Positions 28,984-37,858 of a stretch of 64,000 nt of DNA are shown here, piece by piece; positions within the stretch are counted from its first letter, which is position 1, and each line of letters begins with the position of its first letter. Origin of the DNA: Natronolimnohabitans innermongolicus JCM 12255 (GTDB lineage: Archaea > Halobacteriota > Halobacteria > Halobacteriales > Natrialbaceae). Position numbers and translations under genes: made by a program. Where the stretch lies: positions 23,752-87,751 of the forward strand of contig NZ_AOHZ01000018.1 of assembly GCF_000337215.1 (NCBI RefSeq). The letters are read 5' to 3'. The notes under the pieces are model-generated. The model was not told where the DNA came from and did no database searches. It saw only the letters and a program-made list of their open reading frames with translations.

Positions 28984-28985
28984 TG

Positions 28986-30794
28986 ATGTGCGGAATTATC
29001 GCCCGGATCGGCCACGGCGATGCGACCGAGACGCTGCTGTCCGGACTCGAGAACCTCGAATACCGCGGCTACGACTCCGCGGGGATCGCCGTTCAGAACG
29101 GCGACGGCGTCAAGGTCCGGAAGTGTTCGGGCGAGGTCGACCAGCTCAAGACGTCGGTCGAGCCTCGGCTTCACGGCAACATGGGGATCGGCCACACGCG
29201 CTGGAGTACCCACGGCCCGCCGACCGACGCGAACGCCCACCCGCACACGGACACGGTCGGCGACGTCGCCGTCGTCCACAACGGCGTCATCGACAACTAC
29301 GACGAACTCCGCGCGGAGCTGCAGGCGGCGGGTCACGAGTTCGAGAGCGACACCGACTCCGAGGTTATCCCCCACCTCATCGACGAGTACCGCGACCGCC
29401 ACGGCGACACCGAACGCGCCGTCCGCGAGACCGTCGAAACGCTCGAGGGCAGCTACGCGATCGCCGCGATCGTCGACGGCGAGGAGCGCGTCTACGCCGC
29501 GCGAAAGGGCTCGCCGCTCGTCCTCGGCCTGGACGACGAGGAGTGGTTCCTCGCCAGCGACGTCCCGGCGTTTCTCGATCACACCGACGAGGTCATCTAC
29601 CTCGAGGACGGCGACCTCGTCGTTCTCGAGCCCGACTCATACCAGATCACCGACCTCGCCGGGTCGCCCGTCGAGCGGCCGGTCGACACCGTCGACTGGG
29701 ACCCCGAGGACGCGGGGAAAGGCGAGTACGACCACTACATGCTAAAGGAGATCCACACGCAGCCGACGGCGCTCTCGAACACCATCGAGGGCCGCGTCGA
29801 AGACGGCGACGTCGCGTTCGAGGATCTCCCTGCGGGGACGTTCAGCGACGTCGATACCGTCCAGTTCGTCGCCTGCGGAACCTCCTACCACGCGGCGATG
29901 TACGGCGCCCAGCTCCTCCGATCGGCCGGCGTCCGAACGGACGTCGTCCGCGCGAGCGAGTACGCGTCGAAAACCGGCCCCGTCGACGACGCGACGCTCG
30001 TCGTCGCGGTCACGCAGAGCGGCGAGACTGCCGACACGCTCGACGCGGTTCGCAAGGCGACCGACCGCGGCGCTCGATCGCTGGCCGTCACCAACGTCGT
30101 CGGATCGACGGCCGCCCGCGAGGCCGACGACGCGGTTTACATCCGCGCCGGTCCCGAGGTCGGCGTCGCCGCGACGAAGACGTTCTCCTCGCAGGCGGTC
30201 ACGCTCGCGTTGCTCTCCCAGCGCATCGCCGCGGACGTTCCGGAGGCGGCCGCCGCCGCGGATCGCGAGACGATGCTCGAGGACCTGACCGACCTTCCCG
30301 AACACGTCGAGACCGTCCTCGAGACGACCGACGCCGAGGGAATCGCCCGCGAGTTCCACGACAGCGACTCGTACTTCTTCATCGGCAACGGTCTGGGCCA
30401 CCCGGTGGCGCTCGAGGGCGCCCTGAAGTTCAAGGAGATCACCTACGAGCACGCGGAAGGGTTCGCCGCGGGCGAACTCAAACACGGTCCGCTGGCGCTC
30501 GTGACCGACGAGACGCCCGTGTTCGCGGTCGCCACCAGCGGCGACGACGAGAAGACGAAGACGAACGCGATCGAAGCCCAGACCCGCGGCGCGCCGATCG
30601 TCGCGGTCTGTCCGGACGACCACCCGCTCGTCGACGTCGCCGAGGTCCACCTCTCGATCCCCGACACCCATCCCGTCTGGGCCGGCCTGCTCGCGAACGT
30701 CCAGTTGCAGCTGGTCTCCTACCACGCGGCGGACCTCCTCGAGCGTCCGATCGACAAGCCGCGAAACCTCGCGAAGAGCGTCACGGTCGAGTAA
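28986..30794 (+). CDS. glmS: Glutamine--fructose-6-phosphate aminotransferase (isomerising)
   Basis: A 602-residue enzyme making glucosamine-6-phosphate from fructose-6-phosphate and glutamine, the first step to UDP-GlcNAc. The N-terminal Ntn amidotransferase starts MCGIIARIGHGDA, so the catalytic cysteine is exposed once Met is removed. GHTRWSTHG follows near residue 72, and two SIS domains lie at about 285-420 (ACGTSYHAAMYG) and 455-590, ending KPRNLAKSVTVE as in the family. The start is fixed by GGAGGTGA at 28971-28978; an upstream in-frame extension is not conserved-like. It can feed amino-sugar precursors to the surrounding glycan genes. The leader from the likely TATA is about 200 nt. 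Confidence 0.96.
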   Translation: MCGIIARIGHGDATETLLSGLENLEYRGYDSAGIAVQNGDGVKVRKCSGEVDQLKTSVEPRLHGNMGIGHTRWSTHGPPTDANAHPHTDTVGDVAVVHNGVIDNYDELRAELQAAGHEFESDTDSEVIPHLIDEYRDRHGDTERAVRETVETLEGSYAIAAIVDGEERVYAARKGSPLVLGLDDEEWFLASDVPAFLDHTDEVIYLEDGDLVVLEPDSYQITDLAGSPVERPVDTVDWDPEDAGKGEYDHYMLKEIHTQPTALSNTIEGRVEDGDVAFEDLPAGTFSDVDTVQFVACGTSYHAAMYGAQLLRSAGVRTDVVRASEYASKTGPVDDATLVVAVTQSGETADTLDAVRKATDRGARSLAVTNVVGSTAAREADDAVYIRAGPEVGVAATKTFSSQAVTLALLSQRIAADVPEAAAAADRETMLEDLTDLPEHVETVLETTDAEGIAREFHDSDSYFFIGNGLGHPVALEGALKFKEITYEHAEGFAAGELKHGPLALVTDETPVFAVATSGDDEKTKTNAIEAQTRGAPIVAVCPDDHPLVDVAEVHLSIPDTHPVWAGLLANVQLQLVSYHAADLLERPIDKPRNLAKSVTVE

Positions 30795-30810
30795 GGGTCT
30801 AATCGACACT

Positions 30811-30830
30811 CGAGACGGAACGCCGTCTCG
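30811..30830 (+). terminator. Hairpin after glmS
   Basis: CGAGACGG (30811-30818) and CCGTCTCG (30823-30830) form an 8-bp perfect stem with a 4-nt loop, beginning 17 bp after the glmS stop codon. There is no T-tract behind it, so a role in termination or 3'-end protection is only suggested. Confidence 0.4.
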
Positions 30831-31033
30831 ACGCTCCGGCGGACCCGCGACCGACCGCGGGCGCCGGCGGGGGCGGCGGTCCGTCCAGGCGCGTTCGGAG
30901 CATCTCACTCGGTTCTGTCGTCTCTCGGTTCGGTTTCTGTTCTCGCGTCGGTCTCGAGCGGTCGCTGGTGCTCACCGAGGGGACTACTGTATCGCGCGGG
31001 TGGGATTTTGTCACTGGCTGGCCTACGAACAGT

Positions 31034-31453
31034 ATGACGATAGTGAACTGGCTGTTTGCAGCACTGCTGGTACTCCAGGCCCACTTTGCGGCTTCGTATC
31101 TCGTCCCACTGGACGGCGACGCCCAGCGAGAGTTCGGCGGTCTCTTGCGGTGGGTCTGGCCCTGGAGCGATGGCGACAGCGGGCTATTGGGCCAGGTTTC
31201 GATGTCGGCCGACTTGCCGCTTACTGGGTTGTTTCTCGCGCTGATCGCGGCAACGCTCTTTTTCTGTGCTGCCCTCGCAGTGGTAGAGATCCGGGTCCCG
31301 TTCGGCTGGTGGCGGATCCTGGCTGGGGGCGGGGCCATCCTGTCGCTTGCGCTCATGGCGGGGTTCTTCGGCGCCACGAAGGTGATGCCGATGGCCCTCG
31401 ATGTCGTCGTGTTGTGGGCTATCGCAACTGATTTGCTCCATCCTCCCGGCTGA
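31034..31453 (+). CDS. Small four-helix membrane protein of unknown function
   Basis: A 139-residue protein with four hydrophobic segments (about 1-20, 60-82, 88-106 and 110-132) and short polar loops. I do not recognise the family; overall layout resembles DoxX/DUF4383-type small membrane proteins, but no diagnostic motif is visible. The ATG at 31034 begins the first helix and is preferred over 30968. Coding character (G/C at third positions) is moderate, weaker than in its neighbours. Confidence 0.6.
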   Translation: MTIVNWLFAALLVLQAHFAASYLVPLDGDAQREFGGLLRWVWPWSDGDSGLLGQVSMSADLPLTGLFLALIAATLFFCAALAVVEIRVPFGWWRILAGGGAILSLALMAGFFGATKVMPMALDVVVLWAIATDLLHPPG

Positions 31454-32103
31454 TGTCGATAGCACTCCCCCCGATTCCCGGCTGCTGCCGATGGCACTCC
31501 ATCCGACTCGAGGTCGCGGGATGGCAGGTGGTCGATTTACTGAACGCTCCAACTCGGACCTTCTCACCGGCCGAACAACCGGTTCGCTATTGCGAGTCCG
31601 GAACGTCTCTTCTCCACCGTTGTGACGACCCAACCGTCTCACACTGGATTTTCCCTTCCACCGAGCGACCGTAAGCGGGCCGCGTGATCGAGTACGCCGT
31701 GGCCGACCGGTGGCGACATTTCGAGTCGATCGTCCTCGAGGCGGCGCCGCTCGAGGCGCTCAGCGCACTGAACGCCCGCAGCGTCTTTCGAGGGGGACCG
31801 CGGGCACCAGAGAACGCTGGATTGGGGAGTCTGCCCTATATGACCGCGTCGACGGTCGTTCAGTGGCCGTCCTCACAGTCTCGAACTCGACGGCGAGACG
31901 GATCGCCCCACCGGTTTCTGCGACTCGAGCGGCGCGAGACCGATAGAATGGAACTGTCAGGAAATCGAGAGCCGCGCTGATCGTCGAGTGACCGCGTGAG
32001 AAGAACAGGAAACAGCGCCGAGCGCGGTCGAGTCGCGACCGCGAACGGGGTACTCGAGCCGGAGCCGTCGGCAGTACGAAACGGGAAGGGGCGCTACGAA
32101 GCG
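31454..32103. other. Intergenic region without a convincing gene
   Basis: 650 bp between the small membrane protein and the acidic repeat protein. A 73-codon frame starts at 31453, overlapping the previous stop, and another runs 31684-31980. Both have weak third-position bias and unusual composition, so I do not call them genes. Confidence 0.4.
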
Positions 32104-33060
32104 CTACTCTTCCTCGAGGACGAGCGTGACCGATTCGTCGTCGCCGTCGATTTCGACGTCGGTCTCGTCGCTCTCGTAGTCGTCGGCCTCCGCGGAGACC
32201 GCGTACTCGCCGTCCTCGAGTTCGAACTCGACCTCGCCGTCGTCGTCGGTGTCTCGCTCTTCGCTCGAGCCGAAGAGAACGGCGTCGTCCTCGACGGTGA
32301 CGGTGGCGTCCTCGATCGCGTCGCCGTCGTCGTCCTCGACGGTCACGTCCAGGTCGTGGGTTTCGTCGTCGCTGTCGTCGCTGTCGTCGTCATCATCGTC
32401 ATCGTCGTCCGCTTCGAGGACGAGCGTGACCGTTTCGTCGTCGCCGTCGATTTCGACGTCGGTCTCGTCGCTCTCGTAGTCGTCGGCCTCGGCGGAGACC
32501 TCGTACTCGCCGTCCTCGAGGTCGAACTCGACCTCGCCGTCGTCGGCGTCACGGTCGTCTTCGGATCCGCTTTCGGGGTCGACGAAGACGGTGGCGTCGT
32601 CGACCGAATCGCCGTCGTCGTCCTCGACGAAGACCGTCAGGGTGTGGGTTTCGTCCTCGTCGTCTTCGTCGTCCGCGTCGTCGGAGTCGTCGCTGTCGTC
32701 GTCACCGTTTTCGTCGCTGTCACCGTCGTCGGCATCCGAATCGTCCCCGTCATCGTCAGTTTCGTCGCTATCGCCGTCATCGGTGTCATCGCCGCTGTCA
32801 TCACCGCCGTCGTCGGCGTCGTCGTCCGCATCGGCGTCGTCTCCGTCGCCCTCGTCATCGTCGGCATCGTCGCTCGCGGGGTCTTCCTCGTCGTCCGTGT
32901 CGTCCGTGACGGAGCCGACCATCCCGGTGATGGAGGCGCCGCTGGCCGCGAATACCAGCCCGATTACCAGGAAGACGACCCCGCTGACGGTAAGCAGGAT
33001 CTGTACGTGTTTCTGAAGCGCTCGCGTCTCCGTACTCGGCTCTCGGACGTTTCGGCTCAT
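32104..33060 (-). CDS. Membrane-anchored Asp-rich protein with two tandem beta-sandwich repeats
   Basis: A 318-residue protein. One membrane helix at about 22-45 (LLTVSGVVFLVIGLVFAAS) is followed by a long Asp/Ser-rich stalk (about 55-150) and two repeats of roughly 80 residues. Each begins VxVEDDDGDxxxDATV, contains GEYEVSAEADDYESDETDVE and ends VTLVLE, like PEGA or carboxypeptidase-regulatory-type sandwiches. The protein is probably displayed outside the cell on the acidic stalk. ATG at 33060 is chosen over 33078 because AGAGGAG precedes it at normal spacing. Function unknown. Confidence 0.8.
   Translation of the reverse strand: MSRNVREPSTETRALQKHVQILLTVSGVVFLVIGLVFAASGASITGMVGSVTDDTDDEEDPASDDADDDEGDGDDADADDDADDGGDDSGDDTDDGDSDETDDDGDDSDADDGDSDENGDDDSDDSDDADDEDDEDETHTLTVFVEDDDGDSVDDATVFVDPESGSEDDRDADDGEVEFDLEDGEYEVSAEADDYESDETDVEIDGDDETVTLVLEADDDDDDDDDSDDSDDETHDLDVTVEDDDGDAIEDATVTVEDDAVLFGSSEERDTDDDGEVEFELEDGEYAVSAEADDYESDETDVEIDGDDESVTLVLEEE
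32112..32247 (-). repeat. Near-identical DNA repeat, copy 1
   Basis: This stretch of about 136 bp matches 32412-32547 at a constant offset of exactly 300 bp with only about four mismatches. It encodes the conserved core of the two tandem protein domains. The few differences suggest a recent duplication or ongoing gene conversion. Confidence 0.8.
32412..32547 (-). repeat. Near-identical DNA repeat, copy 2
   Basis: Second copy of the 300-bp-period duplication inside the acidic repeat protein gene; differences from copy 1 are single bases, as at 32433, 32491 and 32501. Confidence 0.8.
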
Positions 33061-33425
33061 TGTATTCTCCTCTTGCATCTGCGTTACGTCGGCGTACCTG
33101 CACTCTGTCGGGCCGATGCCGATCGAACGACGATCGATCGGCTATCGACCCCGTTCGCCGTCGAGGCGCTGTCTGCAGTCCGACTCGTCGAATGCCGTCT
33201 CAGCTCGCGTCTCGGTTCCCGGTCGGCGTTCGGGAACGCGCAAGCAGGACAAACGTGGTTCATTACCTGTCCGTTTCAGCTATCGACGGTTCACTATACC
33301 CTCGATAAGGAGCGCGCTATCGCATCGATAAGACCGTTGCAGTTCGTGAAACAGTGTCCGACGACCGCTTGCTCGAGCCTCGAAGATCCGTTCGACCGCC
33401 GAACGCGGACGGCGGCCGACGTCCG
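33061..33425. other. Intergenic region between two minus-strand genes
   Basis: 365 bp between a GT2 gene and the acidic repeat protein gene, both on the minus strand. A TATA-like stretch around 33290-33300 (minus strand GGTATAGTGAAC) may belong to the repeat protein gene with a long leader. No coding frame with normal codon bias. Confidence 0.4.
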
Positions 33426-34415
33426 CTACTCGACTGTCTGTAGTTCGCCCGCGTCCGCGACTCGTGAACGGGAGTCGACGACGGTATCGCGAACGGTGCG
33501 AATGTGATCGACGACTGACGGTCCGACCACGGCGAAACAACAGAGCGCGAGACTCGCGACCGACGGGTCGTGGCGCGTGGCTTGTAGCCCGTATCGAAGT
33601 GCGCGGCGCCTGTTGTTCTGGTCGAGTTCCGTCCAGGCGGAGTTGATCTGCCGACCGTGCCGGAATCGGCGTTCGATCCCGGGATTGCTGGTAATATCGT
33701 CGCGATACTTCGACCAGATGCGACCGCAGACGTCGGTGGCCTCATCGAGGTCGCGGTGCAGTTGTTCGCGCTGTTCGACCGCGGCCAGTTCGGAGACGTT
33801 CCTGTCGTGGTACTGGCGAACCACCAGCGGCTCGTCGACGTACTCGTACTCGTACTCCCGGGCGACTCGGATCGTCAAATCCCAGTCTTCGCCGCAGTCG
33901 AACTCGGTGTCGTAGCCGCCGACGGTCTCGAAGCACTCGGCTCGGTACATGTGTCCGGAGTAGGGCTTGCAGTCGAATCCGGCGAGGATCTCCGGGTAGA
34001 TATCGCCGCGAAGCGACGGCGTGTACGTGTCGACGGTTCGACCGCCTCTCTTGGCGACACCACCGGTATAGACGACTCCACACGCCGGGTTGTCCGCCAT
34101 CACCGCGAGTTGTTTCTCGACTTTCGTCGGCGCCCAGCGGTCGTCGTCGTCGAGGATGCAGACGAACTCTCCGCGGGCGTACTCGAGCGCGCGATTTCGA
34201 CTCCCCGAGATGCCGCGTCGTTCGTCGTTATACAACGGCCGAACGCGGTCGTCGTCGGCGTAGGACTCGAGGACGCGTCTGGTGTCGTCGCTCGGCGGGT
34301 CACAGACGATGACGACCTCGATTTCGTCGTGAGTCTGTCCCAGCGCCGTTTCGACCGCCCCTTCGATGTACTCGGGCCGGTCGTATGTCGGAACGAGTAC
34401 ACTGACGAGCGTCAT
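33426..34415 (-). CDS. GT2 family glycosyltransferase
   Basis: A 329-residue family 2 transferase: VSVLVPTYDRPEYIEGAVE at the N-terminus, VVIVCDPPSDDT nucleotide site, CILDDDDRWAP DxD motif and ECFETVGGYDTEFDCGEDWDL with the catalytic-type ED-x-D near residue 170. The C-terminus has no clear anchor except a hydrophobic stretch ASLALCCFAVVGPSVV. Divergent from another GT2 gene at 34746. Both probably act on the same surface glycan. Confidence 0.9.
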   Translation of the reverse strand: MTLVSVLVPTYDRPEYIEGAVETALGQTHDEIEVVIVCDPPSDDTRRVLESYADDDRVRPLYNDERRGISGSRNRALEYARGEFVCILDDDDRWAPTKVEKQLAVMADNPACGVVYTGGVAKRGGRTVDTYTPSLRGDIYPEILAGFDCKPYSGHMYRAECFETVGGYDTEFDCGEDWDLTIRVAREYEYEYVDEPLVVRQYHDRNVSELAAVEQREQLHRDLDEATDVCGRIWSKYRDDITSNPGIERRFRHGRQINSAWTELDQNNRRRALRYGLQATRHDPSVASLALCCFAVVGPSVVDHIRTVRDTVVDSRSRVADAGELQTVE

Positions 34416-34551
34416 AGACGACTGTCACTCCGAACACGTGGTCTTCCTCTAGCACGTTCGTATCGGGCGACGGTACACATAGCCGGAACGATTGGCTAGC
34501 GGTACTTATTCATGAAGTGGATTATCGGTTTGTCGGGATTAAATCGGTGTC

Positions 34552-34749
34552 GTGACTGATCGATACCGCCGAATCTCGTGCCGAGAGCCATTCCGCTTCG
34601 TTGGGTCCGCAGCCACCAGTTTTCTCCCTGTATCGGTTCGTTATTGTCTCCTCTGCGTGATAGTCGCAGCCGGAATGCTGTCGCTACTTTTTACGATCGG
34701 TCTCGTTCGCTCGGTCAGTAACCCTGCAGTCTCACTCGAGCGACGATGA
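34552..34749 (+). CDS. Possible small membrane protein translationally coupled to GT2
   Basis: A 65-codon frame from a GTG at 34552. It contains one clear hydrophobic helix (YCLLCVIVAAGMLSLLFTIG near residues 31-50), and its TGA overlaps the ATG of the following GT2 gene (ATGA at 34746). AT-rich sequence (GATTATCGG, GATTAAAT) precedes it. Codon bias is weak and no family is recognised. It may be a real coupled leader protein or just open reading in a promoter region. Confidence 0.28.
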   Translation: MTDRYRRISCREPFRFVGSAATSFLPVSVRYCLLCVIVAAGMLSLLFTIGLVRSVSNPAVSLERR

Positions 34750-35708
34750 ACGACCACGACCCACCAACCGATCGATCGGTCGAGGAGCAACGTGACGCGG
34801 AAGCGCCGCTGATTTCGGTCGTCGTTCCGGTCTACAACGATCCCGACGGCGTCGAGGCGACTCTCGAGGCGCTTACCTCGCAGACGTACCCCGACGGGGG
34901 CCACGAGATTCTGGTCGTCGACAACGATTCGACCGACGAGACGCCGACCGTCGTTCGGGCGTACGCCGACGAGCACGACCACGTCACGTCCCTGCTCGAG
35001 GACGAGCGCCAGAGCTCGTATGCGGCGCGAAATACGGGTATCGAGCACGCGAGCGGCTCGATATTCGCGTTCGTCGACGCGGACATGATCGTCGAGGAGA
35101 CGTGGCTCGCGGACGCCGTCGACGCGTTCGAGCGTCTGGACGCGTCGTACATGGGCTGTGACGTCGAGATGGTTCCAGCCGAGCGGTCGGAGTCGCTGGC
35201 CCAGCGGTACAACCGCCGTACCGGCTTTCCGATCGAGGAGTTCGTCGCTGAGATGGGGTTCGCCCCGACGTGTTGTCTGTTCGTCCGGCGGTCGGTGCTC
35301 GAGGACGTCGGCGCGTTCGATCCGCGGCTGGTCTCGGGCGGCGACCGGGAGTTCGGACACCGCGTCCGCGACGCGGGCTACGACCAGCACTACACGGACG
35401 CGGTGACGATGTACCATCCGACTCGGTCGACCGCCGATGCAATCTTGCGGAAGGCCCGTCGCGTCGGCCGCGGCGTCACCCAGCTACGAGCGTTTCATCC
35501 CGACCGCTACGGAGGCCGCATTCCGGCGGTCTGTAATCCGCTGCCCTACCTCCCGCCGCGACTGCAGAGCGTCCGGGGGATCGAAGGCTGGGCGTCGCTC
35601 TCGCGCCGCGAGAAGGTCGGCTTCTACCTGCTATCGTACGGACGCGGTATCTCGAACGGGATGGGGCGGATCGAAGAAACGGTGCGGCGGCGCGTTCTCG
35701 GCGGCTGA
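34746..35708 (+). CDS. GT2 family glycosyltransferase
   Basis: A 320-residue family 2 transferase with ISVVVPVYNDPDGVEATLE, VVDNDSTDET and FVDADMIVE (DxD). The SGGDREFGHRVRDAGY segment carries the ED/DR acceptor-site residues near 200. The order and spacing resemble haloarchaeal Agl-type GT2 enzymes. The stop codon forms the first bases of an 82-bp palindromic element, so that element abuts the gene exactly. Sugar specificity unknown. Confidence 0.9.
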   Translation: MNDHDPPTDRSVEEQRDAEAPLISVVVPVYNDPDGVEATLEALTSQTYPDGGHEILVVDNDSTDETPTVVRAYADEHDHVTSLLEDERQSSYAARNTGIEHASGSIFAFVDADMIVEETWLADAVDAFERLDASYMGCDVEMVPAERSESLAQRYNRRTGFPIEEFVAEMGFAPTCCLFVRRSVLEDVGAFDPRLVSGGDREFGHRVRDAGYDQHYTDAVTMYHPTRSTADAILRKARRVGRGVTQLRAFHPDRYGGRIPAVCNPLPYLPPRLQSVRGIEGWASLSRREKVGFYLLSYGRGISNGMGRIEETVRRRVLGG

Positions 35709-35789
35709 TACGGTTTACTGTCCGTCAGGTCCGGCGCACCCGCCGCCCGGGCGGCGGGTGCGCCGGGACATCGGTACAGCAATCCGTAT
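35708..35789. repeat. MITE-like nested palindrome, 82 bp
   Basis: Outer arms ATACGGTTTACTGT (35708-35721) and ACAGCAATCCGTAT (35776-35789) pair at 12 of 14 positions. They enclose a perfect 36-bp palindrome at 35731-35766, whose left half is CCGGCGCACCCGCCGCCC. The element begins at the last base of the upstream stop codon. It could act as a strong 3' hairpin, but the nested terminal repeats look like a miniature mobile element. Confidence 0.65.
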
Positions 35790-35878
35790 GAGTCGGAGAC
35801 GACGTCGTCTCGTCGTCCCCTCGTGACCGTCTCGCCGATCGACTGTCGGTGTGGATACGACGGCCGGCGGCGGTCGAA

Positions 35879-36904
35879 CTACGTTTTCCGAACGATGCAC
35901 TCGATCGAGTGATCGCTCGCTGCCATCGCTTGCTCGAGGTCGCCAAGGGTTTCGACGCCGCAGTCGAGGCCGTGCCAGCGGCGGGCGTCGTCGACGCCGG
36001 CGGCGGCGTCGGTTCGGACGGCCGAGGCGACCTCGAACCCGGTCTCCGCAAAGCGGGAGACGATCGCTCGTTGCGTCTCGGCGTCTAAATCGAGCGGATG
36101 CAACTCGAGGAAGACGACGGTCGGGCCGGGCGCCTCGAGGACGGTCGAGAGTCCATCGAGCACCTCGGACTCGTACCCCTCGACGTCGAATCGGACGGCG
36201 TTGATCGACGCGGGATCGAGCCCGCGACGCTCGAGATAACGGTCGCCGGTCGTCTGATCGACGCTGATCGTCCGCGTCTCGTCGCCGTCGGCGTCCGTCG
36301 TCGCCTCCCGAACGCGGTGCTGGTTCGAGTGCGTGCTCAGCGCCACCTCGACCGTTCGATCCGCGGCGCCGAACGCCAGCCGATCGACGGTCGCTCGGTC
36401 GGCGACCCCGTTTCGCTCGAGGTTTTCCTCGAGTACGTCGACGTTCGAGGGAATCGGTTCGACCGCGTGGATCCGCGCTCGGTCGCCGAGAACGCCGTCG
36501 GCGACGGTACAGAAGTAGCCGATGTTCGCGCCGACCTCGAGCAGTCGAACGGGTCCGTCGACGGTTTCGGCGAGCCACTCGAGTTCGCGCTCGTAGGCGA
36601 CCGTCGAGCGGTGCTCGTGGACGCCGTAGGCGAGCAGCGTCCGCGAGATGCCGGCGTCTTCGGCGTCGACGACCAGTTCGTGTTCGCCGACGACGACGGT
36701 CTGATAACGCTCGTCCCCCAGTCGGTACGCGTAGTAGGGGTTCCGTCCGGTCGCCAGTTCGGCGACCGAGCCGAGCGCCGCGCCGGGTCGGCCCGCTCGC
36801 AGGAGGGTGGCGAGTTTCCGTCCCTCGAGTCGGGCGTACCGGGCCACGAGTGATTCGGTCGACGCGATCGACCGGAATCGACTCACGGGCGTTCGCGTAC
36901 TCAT
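35879..36904 (-). CDS. FkbM family methyltransferase
   Basis: A 341-residue protein. A typical AdoMet-binding core starts at about residue 128 with LLEVGANIGYFCTVA, then IHAVEPIPSNVDVLEENLER, and VRFDVEGYESEVLDGL and FLELHPLDLD, the diagnostic FkbM motifs. FkbM enzymes O-methylate sugars or other hydroxyls. The N-terminal 110 residues are an extra domain without a recognised match. Placed at the end of the glycan locus, it probably methylates a glycan sugar, as is common in haloarchaeal surface glycans. Confidence 0.87.
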   Translation of the reverse strand: MSTRTPVSRFRSIASTESLVARYARLEGRKLATLLRAGRPGAALGSVAELATGRNPYYAYRLGDERYQTVVVGEHELVVDAEDAGISRTLLAYGVHEHRSTVAYERELEWLAETVDGPVRLLEVGANIGYFCTVADGVLGDRARIHAVEPIPSNVDVLEENLERNGVADRATVDRLAFGAADRTVEVALSTHSNQHRVREATTDADGDETRTISVDQTTGDRYLERRGLDPASINAVRFDVEGYESEVLDGLSTVLEAPGPTVVFLELHPLDLDAETQRAIVSRFAETGFEVASAVRTDAAAGVDDARRWHGLDCGVETLGDLEQAMAASDHSIECIVRKT

Positions 36905-37367
36905 CGCGATTCTAGCGGTCGTGATACTGTCGGACAGCAGTCAGTGCACCGTCGGTCGCGAATTCGCGGTCGGCTCCGACGGCGACGGCCGAATTCGAGC
37001 GACCGATCGTCGAATAGAGCTGTCCGGCAGTATGAGCGGATCGGTCGGCGGTCCATTCCTGTCGGGACGGACATCGCGACGGCGAATAAATCCGGAGACG
37101 TCTCTCGCACGTTGAGATGGCGCCGGTGGTCCAGTCTCACGGCCGTTTGATTCGAGCTGATCAATCGTCGATGTAATACGTGCTTAACCGACGCCCGCAC
37201 CGCGACGAAGTACGTCATTGGGAGCTCGAAACCGCGTCTTTGCTCGGAGGGCCGTTCGATGGTGCCATCGGCGGTAGGCTCCTGTTTCGGCGGTGAAGTG
37301 GATCGCCGGCTGGAACGGTCACGCCGCTTTTTGCGCGCTCGCGGCGAGCGCTCGAGTGGAGATCACC
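36905..37367. other. Intergenic region between divergent genes
   Basis: 460 bp with no convincing gene. An AATAAATCC-type AT patch near 37084-37092 and GGAGATC just upstream of 37368 (ribosome-binding site for the SPW-repeat gene) are the only signals I see. Confidence 0.4.
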
Positions 37368-37814
37368 ATGAGCGAAGCAATGACCGACGACACCACGACC
37401 CGTGGACAGGGCGAGCCGGAGGGACAGAAGTGGCTCAGCGGGATCGTCTCCGTGATCGGGCTCTGGATCGCCGTCTCGCCCGGCGTCTACGAGGCGGCGG
37501 CCTCGATCACGTGGAACAACGGTCTCGTCGGCGGCGCGATCTTCTTGCTCGCCGGCTACAACTACTACCGGATCGTGACGGGCCACCCGACAAGCACCGG
37601 CGTGATGTCGCTGGTCGCGGTGCTCGCGCTGTGGACGATCGCCGCGCCGTTCGCCTTCGAGGGGCAGTTCGCGATGGAGGGCCTCGAGGTCGCCCAGGCG
37701 GGGCTCCTCTGGAGTACCGTCGTCACCGGGATCGTCGTGGCGGCGCTGGCCGGATACGTCGCGTACGCGGCGCGCACCGACGTCCGCACGGGAACGGCGG
37801 CCGGGACGCGATAG
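37368..37814 (+). CDS. SPW-repeat membrane protein
   Basis: A 148-residue protein with four hydrophobic helices in two similar halves: WLSGIVSVIGLWIAVSPGVY then GLVGGAIFLLAGYNYYR, and VMSLVAVLALWTIAAPFAF then a fourth helix. The internal W-x-A-x-(S)-P pattern is that of SPW repeats, membrane units with no known function. ATG at 37368 is supported by GGAGATC directly upstream. No operon partner on the same strand. Confidence 0.82.
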   Translation: MSEAMTDDTTTRGQGEPEGQKWLSGIVSVIGLWIAVSPGVYEAAASITWNNGLVGGAIFLLAGYNYYRIVTGHPTSTGVMSLVAVLALWTIAAPFAFEGQFAMEGLEVAQAGLLWSTVVTGIVVAALAGYVAYAARTDVRTGTAAGTR

Positions 37815-37858
37815 CGACGGCTGCGAACTCGGATTTCCCGCCGCTACCGCCCGCGGTG

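Noticed and set aside
28782..28985. glmS ribozyme-type riboswitch
   Set aside because: I see none of the conserved core of the bacterial glmS ribozyme; only a local hairpin around the Shine-Dalgarno is supported.
32620..32900. Low-complexity GTC/GAC run that could be taken for a microsatellite or CRISPR-like array
   Set aside because: It is explained by the Asp/Ser-rich stalk of the encoded protein; there are no regular spacers.
31996..33507. 503-codon plus-strand frame rich in Val
   Set aside because: It is the reverse reading of the Asp-rich repeat protein gene (GAC/GTC mirror) and lacks domains.
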